Below are positions 1-8,007 of a stretch of 21,101 bases of DNA, in pieces. The notes under the pieces are model-generated. The model was not told the DNA's origin. It saw nothing but the letters and a program-made list of their open reading frames with translations, and did no database searches. The DNA comes from Desulfobacteraceae bacterium (GTDB taxonomy: Bacteria > Desulfobacterota > Desulfobacteria > Desulfobacterales > Desulfatirhabdiaceae). The translations under genes were made by a program, and so were the position numbers. Position 1 is the stretch's first letter. The number at the start of each line of letters is the position of its first letter. Location of the stretch: positions 1 to 21,101 of the forward strand of contig DAIEFO010000006.1 of NCBI GenBank assembly GCA_027325475.1. The letters run 5' to 3'.

Positions 1-146
1 AGATATACTTTTTGACGCTGCCTGTCAACGATCTTATCAAGAAAAATCACATTCGGTCTTGAATATGCCAGGCCTTTATAGTATTTCTTGCCCGCGTCTC
101 CTGATGGCAGGAGCGATGACAAAAAATCATTTCAAGGATATGCCTA

Positions 147-1478
147 ATGGCTCGAGTTGTTCCATTCAGGGGCGTCGTATATTCCCCTTCAAAAATTCAA
201 GACCTGGCGGATGTCACCACTCCGCCCTATGACGTCATATCGCCAGAGGATCAGACGGCATTTTATAATCAACACCCACACAATATCATCCGTCTGATTC
301 TGGGCAAAACGTTTGAAACAGATACGGCTGCGGATAACCGCTATACCCGATCCGCAGCATTTTTCAACGACTGGCTGGCAGAAGGCGTTTTAGTTCAGGA
401 CACCAAGCCTGCGATCTACCTGACATCGACAGAGTTTTCAATTCATTCCCAGTCATTTACCCGCTGGGGGATGATCGCACAGGTTGCGTTGGAACCGTTC
501 GATAAGGGGATTGTGCTGCCGCATGAAAAAACTTTTTCTCATGTAAAATCCGAACGGCTGGAGCTGATGAAAGCCTGTCATGCCAATTTCAGCCCGATTT
601 TTTCCCTGTATTCGGACCCTGCCCAGACCATTTTGAACTTACTGCGCCAATCCTCTTCCGGACAGACGCCGGATATGACGCTTACCGATACGACGGCCTG
701 CAAACAGCGGCTGTGGCGCATACTCGATCCGGCGATTCACCGGAAAATTTCCGAAGATATGGCGCATACGTCCCTGTTTATCGCGGACGGACATCACCGT
801 TATGAAACCGCACTGAACTACCGGAAGTGGATAGCCGACAACACGCCGGGGTTTACACCGGATCATCCGGCCAATTTTATCATGATGTATCTGTGCGCCA
901 TGGAAGATCCGGGGCTGGTGATTCTGCCGACGCACCGGATTTTAAAACCCGGAAAATCTCAAAAGACAGATACACTGATAGACGCTGCAAGCGCTTTTTG
1001 TGATATCCAGAAGATCGTTGTTGATCCAGCGTCCGGAATACCCACCGGCGAAAAATCCTGGGAAGCCTTCCTGGATGCGAATTCTCCCGGTACACGCATC
1101 GGGGTTGTGATCCGAAATCACTCCGAAGCCTGTTGCCTGACCCCAAAGCCAGGTGTCATGCAGCGACTTTTCGGATCCGAAATGACCGAAGCAATGCTGG
1201 AGCTGGACGTAACAGTTCTTACGCGGCTGTTTCTGATGGAGCTGCTGGGTCTGGACAGCGAACAACTGGACAAGGAAGGCGTTATCACCTATTCCAGCCG
1301 CATCGAAGCAGCGCTTGAAGCCGTTCGCTCCGGAAACGGCGAAGCCGCGTTTATCTTAAATCCCACCCGGATTGACCAGGTAAAACGCATTGCTGAATCC
1401 GGTGAGACCATGCCCCGAAAATCCACGTATTTTCACCCCAAAGTCATTACCGGTCAGGTTCTCAACCGTTTGATATGA
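147..1478 (+). CDS. DUF1015 family protein
   Basis: A 443-residue soluble protein of the DUF1015 family, whose biochemical role is not established. The family signatures are visible: an N-terminal PFRG segment followed by PPYDVI (residues 26-31), HEKTF near 126-130, the run ending in ANFSPIF near 146-152, and the hallmark ADGHHRYETA at 213-222 followed by PTHR at 261-264. The length is normal for the family, and no signal peptide or membrane segment is seen. The ATG start has an AAGGA ribosome site about eight bases upstream. The gene stands alone on the plus strand and ends 19 bases before the stop of the convergent methyltransferase gene. The conserved His-His-Arg cluster suggests an enzymatic or ligand-binding site, but no reaction can be assigned. 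Family assignment is confident; function is unknown. Confidence 0.9.
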   Translation: MARVVPFRGVVYSPSKIQDLADVTTPPYDVISPEDQTAFYNQHPHNIIRLILGKTFETDTAADNRYTRSAAFFNDWLAEGVLVQDTKPAIYLTSTEFSIHSQSFTRWGMIAQVALEPFDKGIVLPHEKTFSHVKSERLELMKACHANFSPIFSLYSDPAQTILNLLRQSSSGQTPDMTLTDTTACKQRLWRILDPAIHRKISEDMAHTSLFIADGHHRYETALNYRKWIADNTPGFTPDHPANFIMMYLCAMEDPGLVILPTHRILKPGKSQKTDTLIDAASAFCDIQKIVVDPASGIPTGEKSWEAFLDANSPGTRIGVVIRNHSEACCLTPKPGVMQRLFGSEMTEAMLELDVTVLTRLFLMELLGLDSEQLDKEGVITYSSRIEAALEAVRSGNGEAAFILNPTRIDQVKRIAESGETMPRKSTYFHPKVITGQVLNRLI

Positions 1479-1491
1479 TGCTGCCTGTATC

Positions 1492-1510
1492 GGCGGATCA
1501 TCCATCCGCC
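1492..1510. terminator. Short hairpin between convergent genes (weak terminator candidate)
   Basis: A perfect 7-bp inverted repeat (GGCGGAT / ATCCGCC, 5-base loop) lies where the DUF1015 gene and the minus-strand operon meet, and it overlaps the last codons of the methyltransferase gene. There is no T-tract on either side, so it is only a weak candidate for a shared terminator. Confidence 0.3.
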
Positions 1511-2229
1511 AGCATGGCCTTCACATCGCGGGTATATGCGCCATCGGCCTCGTAGATGGTCAGGGGCGGACGGACGGTCATGCCGCCTGGACGACTGCCC
1601 TTGACACCCGATACCAGAACGCGCCGCGCCAGGCCGTGAGACCGTGAATGCACCGTCTGAAGCTGTTTGGGCTCAATGCCGGCAGCCCGCATGGCTGCCA
1701 GGAGATCGGTAACGCGCTCTGCCGGATAAATAACGGCGAATTGCCCGCCGATTCCCAGAAGCCGACGGGCAGCGTTGACCACATCTGAAAGCGTCGTCAA
1801 GATTTCATGGCGGGCAACCGCCTGCTGGCGCTTTGGATTGATGCGCCCGGACATTGCCTTGCGATACGGGGGATTGCTGACCACCAGATCGACAGGACCT
1901 GCCACATCCTGGATGGAAAGCGAGTTAAGATTTGCGCAACGGATAACGATACGATTCGTGAATCCATTGATAACTGCATTACGTGTGGCAAGTTTCGCAA
2001 GCGTTTCCTGTATTTCGACGCCCACAATGTGAACGCCCGGATACCGATATCCCAGAATCAGAGGAATAATGCCGCATCCGGTTCCCAAATCCACAATACG
2101 GCTGCCGCCGTCCGGCGCAGCAAACGCCGCCAGCAGCGCGGCGTCAATAGAGAAGCGGTATCCATTTCGATATTGAAGCACCGCGATACGGTCATTTAAA
2201 AAGCGATCCTGGGTAATTTCTTCACACAT
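1498..2229 (-). CDS. trmN6: TrmN6-like tRNA1(Val) A37 N6-methyltransferase
   Basis: A class I SAM-dependent methyltransferase of 243 residues. Motif I is VDLGTGCGI at 46-54, an acidic residue follows in VGVEIQ near 69-74, and the catalytic N6-adenine motif NPPY is at 119-122, followed by the family-type RHE near 140. This order and size match the YfiC/TrmN6 family, which methylates N6 of A37 in tRNA1(Val); substrate specificity is inferred from family only. The open frame extends further upstream to 2397, but the ATG at 2229 is preferred: it gives the normal N-terminus (ITQDRFLNDRI...) and overlaps the SpoIIE-phosphatase stop by 8 bases (ATGTGTGA), a translational coupling pattern. No separate ribosome site is seen. 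It is the last gene of the minus-strand operon. Confidence 0.75.
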   Translation of the reverse strand: MCEEITQDRFLNDRIAVLQYRNGYRFSIDAALLAAFAAPDGGSRIVDLGTGCGIIPLILGYRYPGVHIVGVEIQETLAKLATRNAVINGFTNRIVIRCANLNSLSIQDVAGPVDLVVSNPPYRKAMSGRINPKRQQAVARHEILTTLSDVVNAARRLLGIGGQFAVIYPAERVTDLLAAMRAAGIEPKQLQTVHSRSHGLARRVLVSGVKGSRPGGMTVRPPLTIYEADGAYTRDVKAMLADG

Positions 2230-4192
2230 GACGGTAATGCAGTGCCATAACTGTGATGTCGTCACTTTGCGCCTCAATACCGACAAATTCCCGGACAGAC
2301 AGAATAATGTGTTCGACCAGCTCCTGTGCGCCGGTGTTTTTTTCAGCCTGCAGCGCCTGTTTAAGGCGATCGTTGGAATACAGGTTCTTCTCAGCATTCA
2401 TCGCTTCGGTAATCCCATCGGTGTATAGAATCAGACGCGAACCGGGTTCCAGCAGAACACACTGCGTCTTGTAATCGGCTTCATCCACGACGCCCAGCAT
2501 GACTTCAGGAGTGACATCCAGCCATTGGGGCTCACCGTCCGGTGGGATGATGAGTGGTGGATTATGTCCGGGGTTGGCATATACCAGTTCTCCGCTGACA
2601 AAATTGAAAACACCGCAAAAGACCGTACAGAACATCATGGCGTCATTATCAATACACAGTTCGCGGTTGGTTCGAACCAGAATGTCGGAGGGAGAGCGGT
2701 GATCGCCGGCGATTCCTTTCATCAGGGTTTTGGTGACCGCCATGAACAGCGCTGCCGGCACGCCTTTACCCGACACGTCACCGATGGAAAAAAACAGATG
2801 CTCGTCATCGATGAGAAAAAAATCGTATAGATCTCCACCGACTTCTTTCGCCGGTATCAGCGCGGCGTAAATATCGAACTCCTGTTTTTCCGGAAACGGC
2901 GGAAAGCGTTTGGGCAAAAAGCTCATCTGAATCGTATGCGCAATTTTCAGCTCGCTCTCTATCCGTTCCTTGGCTGCGGTGGTTTCCTTAAGGTCTGTGA
3001 TATATTCTTTCAAAGCCACGCGCATATTTTCAAACGACACGGTCAGTTCTCCGACTTCGTCATTGGACTGACGGTCCGGAAGACAGATGTCCAGATTGCC
3101 GCGGGCAATTTCGCCGGTAACATCCGCCAAAGCGCTGATGGGCTTTGTCATGCGTTTCGAAATAAAAACAATCATCAGAAAGAGCAGCAGAAAACCCGAA
3201 GCGCCTATCAGCATCAACTGAATGGTCAACTGCTTGATGTCCGCAAACAACTCATCATCCGGAACCACCACGCCCACAGACCATCCGGCGGATTTCACAG
3301 GCGCATAATACAGCCAGGACGCTTTTCCGGTAAAGCTGGATGCGACAGGCACAAATCCCTCTTTCCCGTGGATCATGTTTCTGCCGATCTGCCGAATATT
3401 CATATCTCCGGCAGATTCGGCAATGCTGAAGATGCTTTCATTCATGATCCAGTTCTTGTCGGGGTGAGAGATGAAAACACCTGAATGCGATATTAAAAAA
3501 GCATAGCCGGAATGATAGATATTGATGCTGGAAACAATATGCTGAAGCCATTCCAGAGAAAGATCGGCTGTTACAACCCCGTCAAAAATCTTTTTGCCGT
3601 AAACCATCTGGTAAAACGGAACGGAAAAAGTGGTCATCAGGATGTCTCCGCCGCCCGCATCAAAGTAAGGCTCCGTCCAGACCGGCTTTTTCAGTTCTTT
3701 CGGAATCAGATACCAGTCGGTGTAGAAATAGTTGAACGCTCTTTGCGCATCAGACGCCTGAAGACGGCCGTTTGAACGACAGACATACGGCGCATAATAA
3801 AATGAATCCGGCTCGAAATGAAACGGCTCGAAAGCGATGATGGTTCCAAATATTTCCGGATTGGTGTTGAGTATGTTCTCCATCCACAGAACCAGTGCTT
3901 CCCGGGAATGCGTTTGGGTCTGGAGAGATTCCCGCAGCAGGAGCGGCGCTTTTTCAACGCCCATCAGAGTGGTTTCGATCTTGTTTACGGTGGCATGGGT
4001 CAGATACCGGGTATTGTCCCGAACGGACTTTAAAACAACTTTGTGGGAGATGGTATAATTGTAAAAAAATACGGCAAAAAAGATACATGCCGTTCCCAGA
4101 AGGGTGCAGGACGCAATTTTAAATGCCAGTCCCCGCTTAGCGGGAAATGCCCAGGCAAGGGGTGTAAAATGTGTTAAACGGGGGAATTTCAT
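2222..4192 (-). CDS. Membrane sensor phosphatase: dCache-HAMP-SpoIIE (PP2C)
   Basis: A 656-residue signalling protein. A first membrane helix (about 24-46) and a second (about 322-345) enclose a periplasmic region of about 270 residues with dCache-like features (repeated aromatic/FDGVVTADLSLEWL segment near 203-216). A HAMP linker follows (about 346-400), then a short coiled coil ending in the typical IQMSFLP (421-427), and a SpoIIE/PP2C serine phosphatase domain (about 437-655). Metal-binding aspartates are in VGGDLYDF (D454), GDVSGKG (D472), YTDG (D592) and SDD (644-645), so it should be active. Such proteins dephosphorylate STAS-domain anti-anti-sigma factors in response to an external signal; no STAS partner is visible here. 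The start ATG lies 56 bases inside the preceding binding-protein gene and has no clear ribosome site. Its neighbour's product could be its ligand-binding partner (inference). Confidence 0.9.
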   Translation of the reverse strand: MKFPRLTHFTPLAWAFPAKRGLAFKIASCTLLGTACIFFAVFFYNYTISHKVVLKSVRDNTRYLTHATVNKIETTLMGVEKAPLLLRESLQTQTHSREALVLWMENILNTNPEIFGTIIAFEPFHFEPDSFYYAPYVCRSNGRLQASDAQRAFNYFYTDWYLIPKELKKPVWTEPYFDAGGGDILMTTFSVPFYQMVYGKKIFDGVVTADLSLEWLQHIVSSINIYHSGYAFLISHSGVFISHPDKNWIMNESIFSIAESAGDMNIRQIGRNMIHGKEGFVPVASSFTGKASWLYYAPVKSAGWSVGVVVPDDELFADIKQLTIQLMLIGASGFLLLFLMIVFISKRMTKPISALADVTGEIARGNLDICLPDRQSNDEVGELTVSFENMRVALKEYITDLKETTAAKERIESELKIAHTIQMSFLPKRFPPFPEKQEFDIYAALIPAKEVGGDLYDFFLIDDEHLFFSIGDVSGKGVPAALFMAVTKTLMKGIAGDHRSPSDILVRTNRELCIDNDAMMFCTVFCGVFNFVSGELVYANPGHNPPLIIPPDGEPQWLDVTPEVMLGVVDEADYKTQCVLLEPGSRLILYTDGITEAMNAEKNLYSNDRLKQALQAEKNTGAQELVEHIILSVREFVGIEAQSDDITVMALHYRHV

Positions 4193-5138
4193 CGATCATA
4201 CCGTTTGATTTCAGTTCGCCGGCAACTGTCTGATAGTCATGAGCGGACAATGCGCCCATCGGGACATCTCCGTGATGCGCCAGAGAAATATCCCGGATAC
4301 GGTTCAGCATCCATAACTGATGCACCCGGTTGGTTCCGGTATGGGCCTGGCGGGCGTACATCATGACAATATCCACCGCTTCTTCCGGATGATCGAACGC
4401 ATACTGCCAGCCTTCAAGCGATGCACGGACAAAGGCATCGCAGGTATCCTTGCGCTTTTCCAGCGTTTCTTTCAGGCAGTAAATGCCGTCTTCCGGAAAA
4501 TTCAGGCCATACCGGTCAAAAAAGAATGTCGTCAGTTCATCAGCATTGATCCCGGAATTCAGAATCGTGTGATATTCATTGTACCACATGGCGCAGGCGG
4601 CATCCACACCGCCTTCCAGAAACAGATTAATGCTATAGGACTGAGGGATGATGGTGGCATGAATCCGGTATTTTTTAAAGAACGCCAAGGCCTGGGTCTG
4701 AAATGCCGGCCAGAGACTTATCCTTTTGCCATTCAGATCCTGCGGAGAAAAAATGCCACTCGATTTTCTGGCGACCAGCATAAATCCGGATTTTTGCCCA
4801 ATCTGCGCAATATTGACCAGCGGAACGCCGCCGACGCGCAACTGGACGGCGGTGGACAAAAACAGGGTGGTAAAATCGGTTTTCCGGCCGGACAGCATGT
4901 CCGCTGGCGGACTGTCCGGACCTCCGGGAAGAATGGTCAGGGCAATTCCCTGCTTCTGATAAAATCCTTTGGACAGCGCCACGTAATATCCGGCAAACTG
5001 TGACTGGGGAACCCACTGAGGCAAAAATGTCGCAGCCTGGAGCTCTTCACAGCAAGCCAGACGGGGCGTAAACATGAGCAGGAGCAGAAAAACGACTGTT
5101 CCTGCGATACAGCGACGCCACGTATCTGGCCCTGTCAT
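4137..5138 (-). CDS. THI5/NMT1-like periplasmic substrate-binding protein (orphan)
   Basis: A 333-residue exported protein. A hydrophobic signal segment (about 12-25) ends near an ACCEE site, and the second cysteine is not in a good lipobox, so lipoprotein status is uncertain. The mature part begins with the family-typical WVPQSQFAGYYVALSKGFY (about 42-60), a glycine/proline loop (PGGPDSPP) and later DFTTLF and CAMWYNEY segments. It resembles ABC-transporter binding proteins of the NMT1/THI5 and ThiY type, which bind pyrimidine precursors, taurine-like or other small molecules; the ligand cannot be read from sequence. No permease or ATPase gene is present. The gene instead overlaps the cyclodeaminase stop by 4 bases (ATGA) and its own 3' end overlaps a dCache-SpoIIE phosphatase by 56 bases. 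A sensory rather than transport role is therefore plausible (inference). Confidence 0.85.
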   Translation of the reverse strand: MTGPDTWRRCIAGTVVFLLLLMFTPRLACCEELQAATFLPQWVPQSQFAGYYVALSKGFYQKQGIALTILPGGPDSPPADMLSGRKTDFTTLFLSTAVQLRVGGVPLVNIAQIGQKSGFMLVARKSSGIFSPQDLNGKRISLWPAFQTQALAFFKKYRIHATIIPQSYSINLFLEGGVDAACAMWYNEYHTILNSGINADELTTFFFDRYGLNFPEDGIYCLKETLEKRKDTCDAFVRASLEGWQYAFDHPEEAVDIVMMYARQAHTGTNRVHQLWMLNRIRDISLAHHGDVPMGALSAHDYQTVAGELKSNGMIDEIPPFNTFYTPCLGISR

Positions 5139-5812
5139 GGCGTATCATCCTCGAAATACCGATGGTTCAAATCGGCCAGACATTTCGTTATTTCACTGGA
5201 TATTCGGATGAATGTTTTCTGAATTTCAGAAGCCGGGCAATGACCGGAAAGCAGCTTCAGATTGGCGCGGATGTTGGCCGCTGTACTCTGCGCCGCACAG
5301 CGAAGCAGCCGCAGGGCCGCCCCGACATCGTCCCGGCAATGGATATTACCGTTATCCAGCACGATCTGAAGCGGATGAACCGCATCGGACAGGGCTTGTA
5401 AGGTTTCCATCGGCACGGCAGTCGCCGTCTGAAGCGCCGATTGGATGGCGTTGGAACGGTTGCGCCGATCGTCTTCAAAATCTCCGGGCAGACGATATGC
5501 GGCCATCACCTGCGTGTAGGCCTGAGCATCCCGATCGGCAAGCGACATCAAACGATTGACAAGAGCATCGGCGTCCATGGCCGCTGCGCTCATGGGTTGG
5601 CGGATAGAGGGGGCGGCCAGGCGCTTCAGCGTCAGTCTGGCAGCCATGGCGCAGAGTGCTGCGCCCAGGGCGCCGGCAAGAGCCGCCGCACTGCCGCCGC
5701 CGGGAGCCGCACTGCCCGCGGATAGCGCTCTTAGATATTCGGCGACCGTCTGACCGGCAATGCCGCCGGAATTTTTATTCGCGATATCCGTTACATGGCT
5801 TGCATCTGCCAT
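5135..5812 (-). CDS. Cyclodeaminase/cyclohydrolase family protein (FchA-like)
   Basis: A 225-residue, mostly helical protein of the formiminotransferase-cyclodeaminase family. The signature is the N-terminal TVAEYLRAL followed by SAAPGGGSAAALAGALGAAL (31-52), then repeated alanine-rich helices. Stand-alone members act as methenyl-tetrahydrofolate cyclohydrolase or formimino-tetrahydrofolate cyclodeaminase in one-carbon metabolism. In sulfate reducers and acetogens, the cyclohydrolase role in the methyl branch of the Wood-Ljungdahl route is possible, but the substrate is inferred from family only. The ATG at 5812 lies 28 bases after the helicase stop, with no strong ribosome site. The stop overlaps the start of the binding-protein gene by 4 bases, so it is almost certainly cotranscribed with it. 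Confidence 0.85.
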   Translation of the reverse strand: MADASHVTDIANKNSGGIAGQTVAEYLRALSAGSAAPGGGSAAALAGALGAALCAMAARLTLKRLAAPSIRQPMSAAAMDADALVNRLMSLADRDAQAYTQVMAAYRLPGDFEDDRRNRSNAIQSALQTATAVPMETLQALSDAVHPLQIVLDNGNIHCRDDVGAALRLLRCAAQSTAANIRANLKLLSGHCPASEIQKTFIRISSEITKCLADLNHRYFEDDTP

Positions 5813-5840
5813 AGCATGGTCTCACACAGGCAAAAAATAC

Positions 5841-7553
5841 TTATCTTTTCTGGGCATAGTACATGTCCGGCGACTTTCCGCCGTGCTTTCCGAATTTATT
5901 CCGAATGGGCGCCTCTTTTTCCACGCTCAGTTTTTTCCCGCAGAAACGATACCCGCATATGGCATTAACAACATCTTCCACATAGACATTTTCCACCTGG
6001 ATTCGGGACGTGTTGGCGTTGATATCGATTTTTCCCAGCCGGATATAGCGGTTACGGGTGCTCTGATTGACAATACCAATCAGTTGAGGCGGCAGCACAT
6101 GATCGTTTTTACCGATATTGACAACAAGATATGTATATCCTGTCTTGCCCGAATCCTTATGGCCTGAATCCTTATAGCCAGTATCCTTATAAACGGACTG
6201 CTGTTGCTTCTTTGCCGGTTTCTGGACTGCTATTGGCATCAGATCGGGCATGGCTTTATAGTAATCCAGAATCCGGCTGAATTCCAGAGAAATCACATGA
6301 GCCAGAAGGGTTTCCCTGTCCAGATCCGCCATTTTTTCGACAATCATGGGCAGATAGGGTGATAACTGTTGATCGCTCACCGGCGCGGTTCGTATTTTGT
6401 CCATCAGATGTATCAACTGCTGTTCGCAGATATCTTTTCCGGCAGGCGCATGTATTGCGGTGATCTGGCGTTTCACTGATTTTTCAATGCGTTCGATCTT
6501 GTACTTTTCTTTCATATTGATGATGGACAGAGACATCCCCGTCTTACCGGCTCTGCCGGTGCGCCCGCTTCGGTGTGTATAGGCTTCCAGTTCATCCGGC
6601 AGATCGTAGTGAATGACATGCGTCAGATCGTTGACGTCCAGTCCTCGCGCCGCTATATCCGTTGCGATCAGCAGGCGAATATGGCCGCTGCGGAATTTAC
6701 TCATGACAAATTCCCGCTGCGCCTGAGACATATCGCCATGCAGGGCTTCCGCATGATATCCATCCTGAATCATGTTATCCGCGATTTCCTGCGCCGCCGC
6801 ACGTGTCCTGCAGAATATGATGCCGTAAATGGCGGGGTAGTAATCCACAATGCGTTTCAGCGTCTGATATTTGTCTTTGGCATGCACCATGATATACTGG
6901 TGTTCCACAGTGTCGGTTCCTGAATTCTTACGGCCGACGGATATCTCAAGGGGATTCACCATATAGTTTGCCGCAATTTTAGAGACTTCCGCCGGCATCG
7001 TGGCCGAAAACAGCAGCGTCTGGCGCTGCGCCGGTGCCGCCGCCAGAATGGCATCGAGTTCCTCCTTGAATCCCATGTTCAACATGATATCGGCTTCATC
7101 GAGTACCAGATACCGGATAGCGCTGATATCCGCAGCTTTCCGTTTGATGATATCCAGAAGACGGCCCGGTGTCGCCACAATGATGTGGGTTCCCTTGCGG
7201 GCAGCTCTCATCTGGTCCACAATGCCTGCGCCTCCATAAACTGCGGTAACGGAAAGACGAGGCATATGCCGGGCGAAATTTTCGATATCACGGGTAATCT
7301 GCAGGCAGAGTTCGCGTGTCGGGCACAAAATCAGCGTTTGTGTGGTATTGGTGTGAATATCCATTCCGGACAGAATGGGCAGACCGTATGCGGCTGTTTT
7401 TCCGGTTCCGGTTTGCGCCAGCCCGACAATGTCTCTGGGCTCAGCAATAATTTGGGGGATAACTTTTTCCTGAATCGGTGTCGGGGTTGTGAAGCCTATT
7501 TCTCCGATGGCGGTAATGATGTTTTCTGGCAGTCCTAATTCCTTGAAGTTCAA
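5841..7553 (-). CDS. DEAD-box ATP-dependent RNA helicase with DbpA-type RNA-binding domain
   Basis: A 570-residue cytoplasmic helicase that uses ATP to unwind or remodel RNA, as in ribosome assembly or cold adaptation. All core motifs are present: Q-motif GFTTPTPIQ (20-28), Walker A AQTGTGKT (46-53), PTREL (78-82), TPGR (128-131), DEAD (152-155), SAT (184-186), the second RecA domain with IIFCRTR (245-251), ATDIAARGLDV (297-307) and HRSGRTGR (327-334). A C-terminal DbpA/CsdA-type RNA-binding domain lies at about 473-545, after a linker containing a short tandem repeat. Start choice: TTG at 7553 (reading MNFKELGL...) lies 7 bases after AAAGGA at 7561-7566. A TTG at 7559 is also open but lies only one base from that site; no ATG is available. 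First gene of the five-gene minus-strand operon. Confidence 0.92.
   Translation of the reverse strand: MNFKELGLPENIITAIGEIGFTTPTPIQEKVIPQIIAEPRDIVGLAQTGTGKTAAYGLPILSGMDIHTNTTQTLILCPTRELCLQITRDIENFARHMPRLSVTAVYGGAGIVDQMRAARKGTHIIVATPGRLLDIIKRKAADISAIRYLVLDEADIMLNMGFKEELDAILAAAPAQRQTLLFSATMPAEVSKIAANYMVNPLEISVGRKNSGTDTVEHQYIMVHAKDKYQTLKRIVDYYPAIYGIIFCRTRAAAQEIADNMIQDGYHAEALHGDMSQAQREFVMSKFRSGHIRLLIATDIAARGLDVNDLTHVIHYDLPDELEAYTHRSGRTGRAGKTGMSLSIINMKEKYKIERIEKSVKRQITAIHAPAGKDICEQQLIHLMDKIRTAPVSDQQLSPYLPMIVEKMADLDRETLLAHVISLEFSRILDYYKAMPDLMPIAVQKPAKKQQQSVYKDTGYKDSGHKDSGKTGYTYLVVNIGKNDHVLPPQLIGIVNQSTRNRYIRLGKIDINANTSRIQVENVYVEDVVNAICGYRFCGKKLSVEKEAPIRNKFGKHGGKSPDMYYAQKR
6151..6195. repeat. Three 15-bp in-frame tandem repeats in the helicase linker
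   Basis: Three imperfect 15-bp units (core gaatccttat on the plus strand) run head to tail inside the helicase gene and encode YKDTG-YKDSG-HKDSG on the minus strand. They fall in the basic, glutamine-rich linker between the helicase core and the RNA-binding domain, where a change in copy number would keep the frame. Confidence 0.8.
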
Positions 7554-7684
7554 CGGCAATTCCTTTATTCATGATGTGCTGTAAATGCCTCTGTCATCCT
7601 GACAATACTCTCTCAAAGGAAAAAGGATACAGAAATGCTCAGAGGGCGAATATCCCGGCAGTTCATGAACTTTATCTTGAAGTC

Positions 7685-7712
7685 AGTATAAATTTTGTGG
7701 TTTGAAAAGCAA
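7685..7712 (-). promoter_or_regulatory. Candidate sigma-70 promoter for the helicase operon
   Basis: On the minus strand TTGCTT (7712-7707) and TATACT (7690-7685) are separated by 16 bases. The -10 is close to consensus, the -35 is weak. It would give a leader of roughly 125 bases before the TTG start. Long leaders are known for cold-shock helicases, but no specific element was recognised here. Confidence 0.4.
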
Positions 7713-7832
7713 CGACCAGCGGATGACGGTTTCAGTGAAACACGCGGCGGGTTTTATTCTTTTGTGTATAATCTAATTTAAGGCTATTAGCAACAAAAGT
7801 TTCAGTATTGCTACAGACACTGATATTGAAAT

Positions 7833-7868
7833 TTTTGCGAAGCCGTCATTATCGATGGCTTCGCAAAA
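7833..7868. repeat. Perfect 12-bp hairpin, TTTTGCGAAGCC / GGCTTCGCAAAA
   Basis: Two exact 12-base arms (7833-7844 and 7857-7868) flank a 12-base loop. The left arm and loop continue with GTCATT. Positions 7832-7855 are therefore almost the same as 7988-8011 at the right end of the neighbouring element (three differences that I can see). This suggests a partial second copy or a related repeat unit. The T-run precedes rather than follows the stem on the plus strand; on the minus strand the T-run also precedes the stem, so a terminator role is not obvious. Confidence 0.8.
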
Positions 7869-7879
7869 GCCGAATTCCA

Positions 7880-8003
7880 GACGGCTTTGTAAAAATTTCG
7901 CAGGCAAGACGCGCAAATACTGAGGAATGAGGCGTACTTTTGGTACGCCGCAACGACGAAGGATGCAGCGCAACGCAGCTTGCGGACTTTTTACGAAGCC
8001 GTC
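7880..8003. repeat. 124-bp MITE-like element with 16-bp terminal inverted repeats
   Basis: The left end GACGGCTTTGTAAAAA (7880-7895) and the reverse complement of the right end TTTTTACGAAGCCGTC (7988-8003) agree at 15 of 16 positions. Inside lies a perfect 7-bp hairpin GGCGTAC / GTACGCC (7931-7949, 5-base loop). There is no reading frame that looks like a transposase, so this has the form of a small non-autonomous mobile element or a dispersed REP-like repeat. No clear target-site duplication is seen. Elements of this general look are, to my recollection, dispersed in Desulfobacterota genomes; this must be checked by search. Confidence 0.65.
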
Positions 8004-8007
8004 ATTG

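Noticed and set aside
12..28. TTGAC / GTCAA inverted repeat at the window start
   Set aside because: Only 5 bp of stem, with the T-run on the wrong side for a terminator; too weak to interpret.
59..82. TTGAAT ... TATAGT upstream of the DUF1015 gene as promoter
   Set aside because: The spacer is only 12 bases, too short for a sigma-70 promoter.
2230..2397. Upstream extension of the TrmN6-like gene by 56 codons
   Set aside because: It would run far into the phosphatase gene, has an Arg/Cys-rich non-homologous sequence, and the ATG at 2229 gives the normal family N-terminus and an 8-base coupling overlap.
4320..5003. 227-codon plus-strand ORF opposite the binding-protein gene
   Set aside because: Antisense shadow; the minus-strand gene has clear family motifs and operon context.
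6151..6195. Short regularly repeated sequence as a CRISPR-like array
   Set aside because: The units are contiguous, without spacers, in frame within a helicase gene; it is a coding microrepeat.
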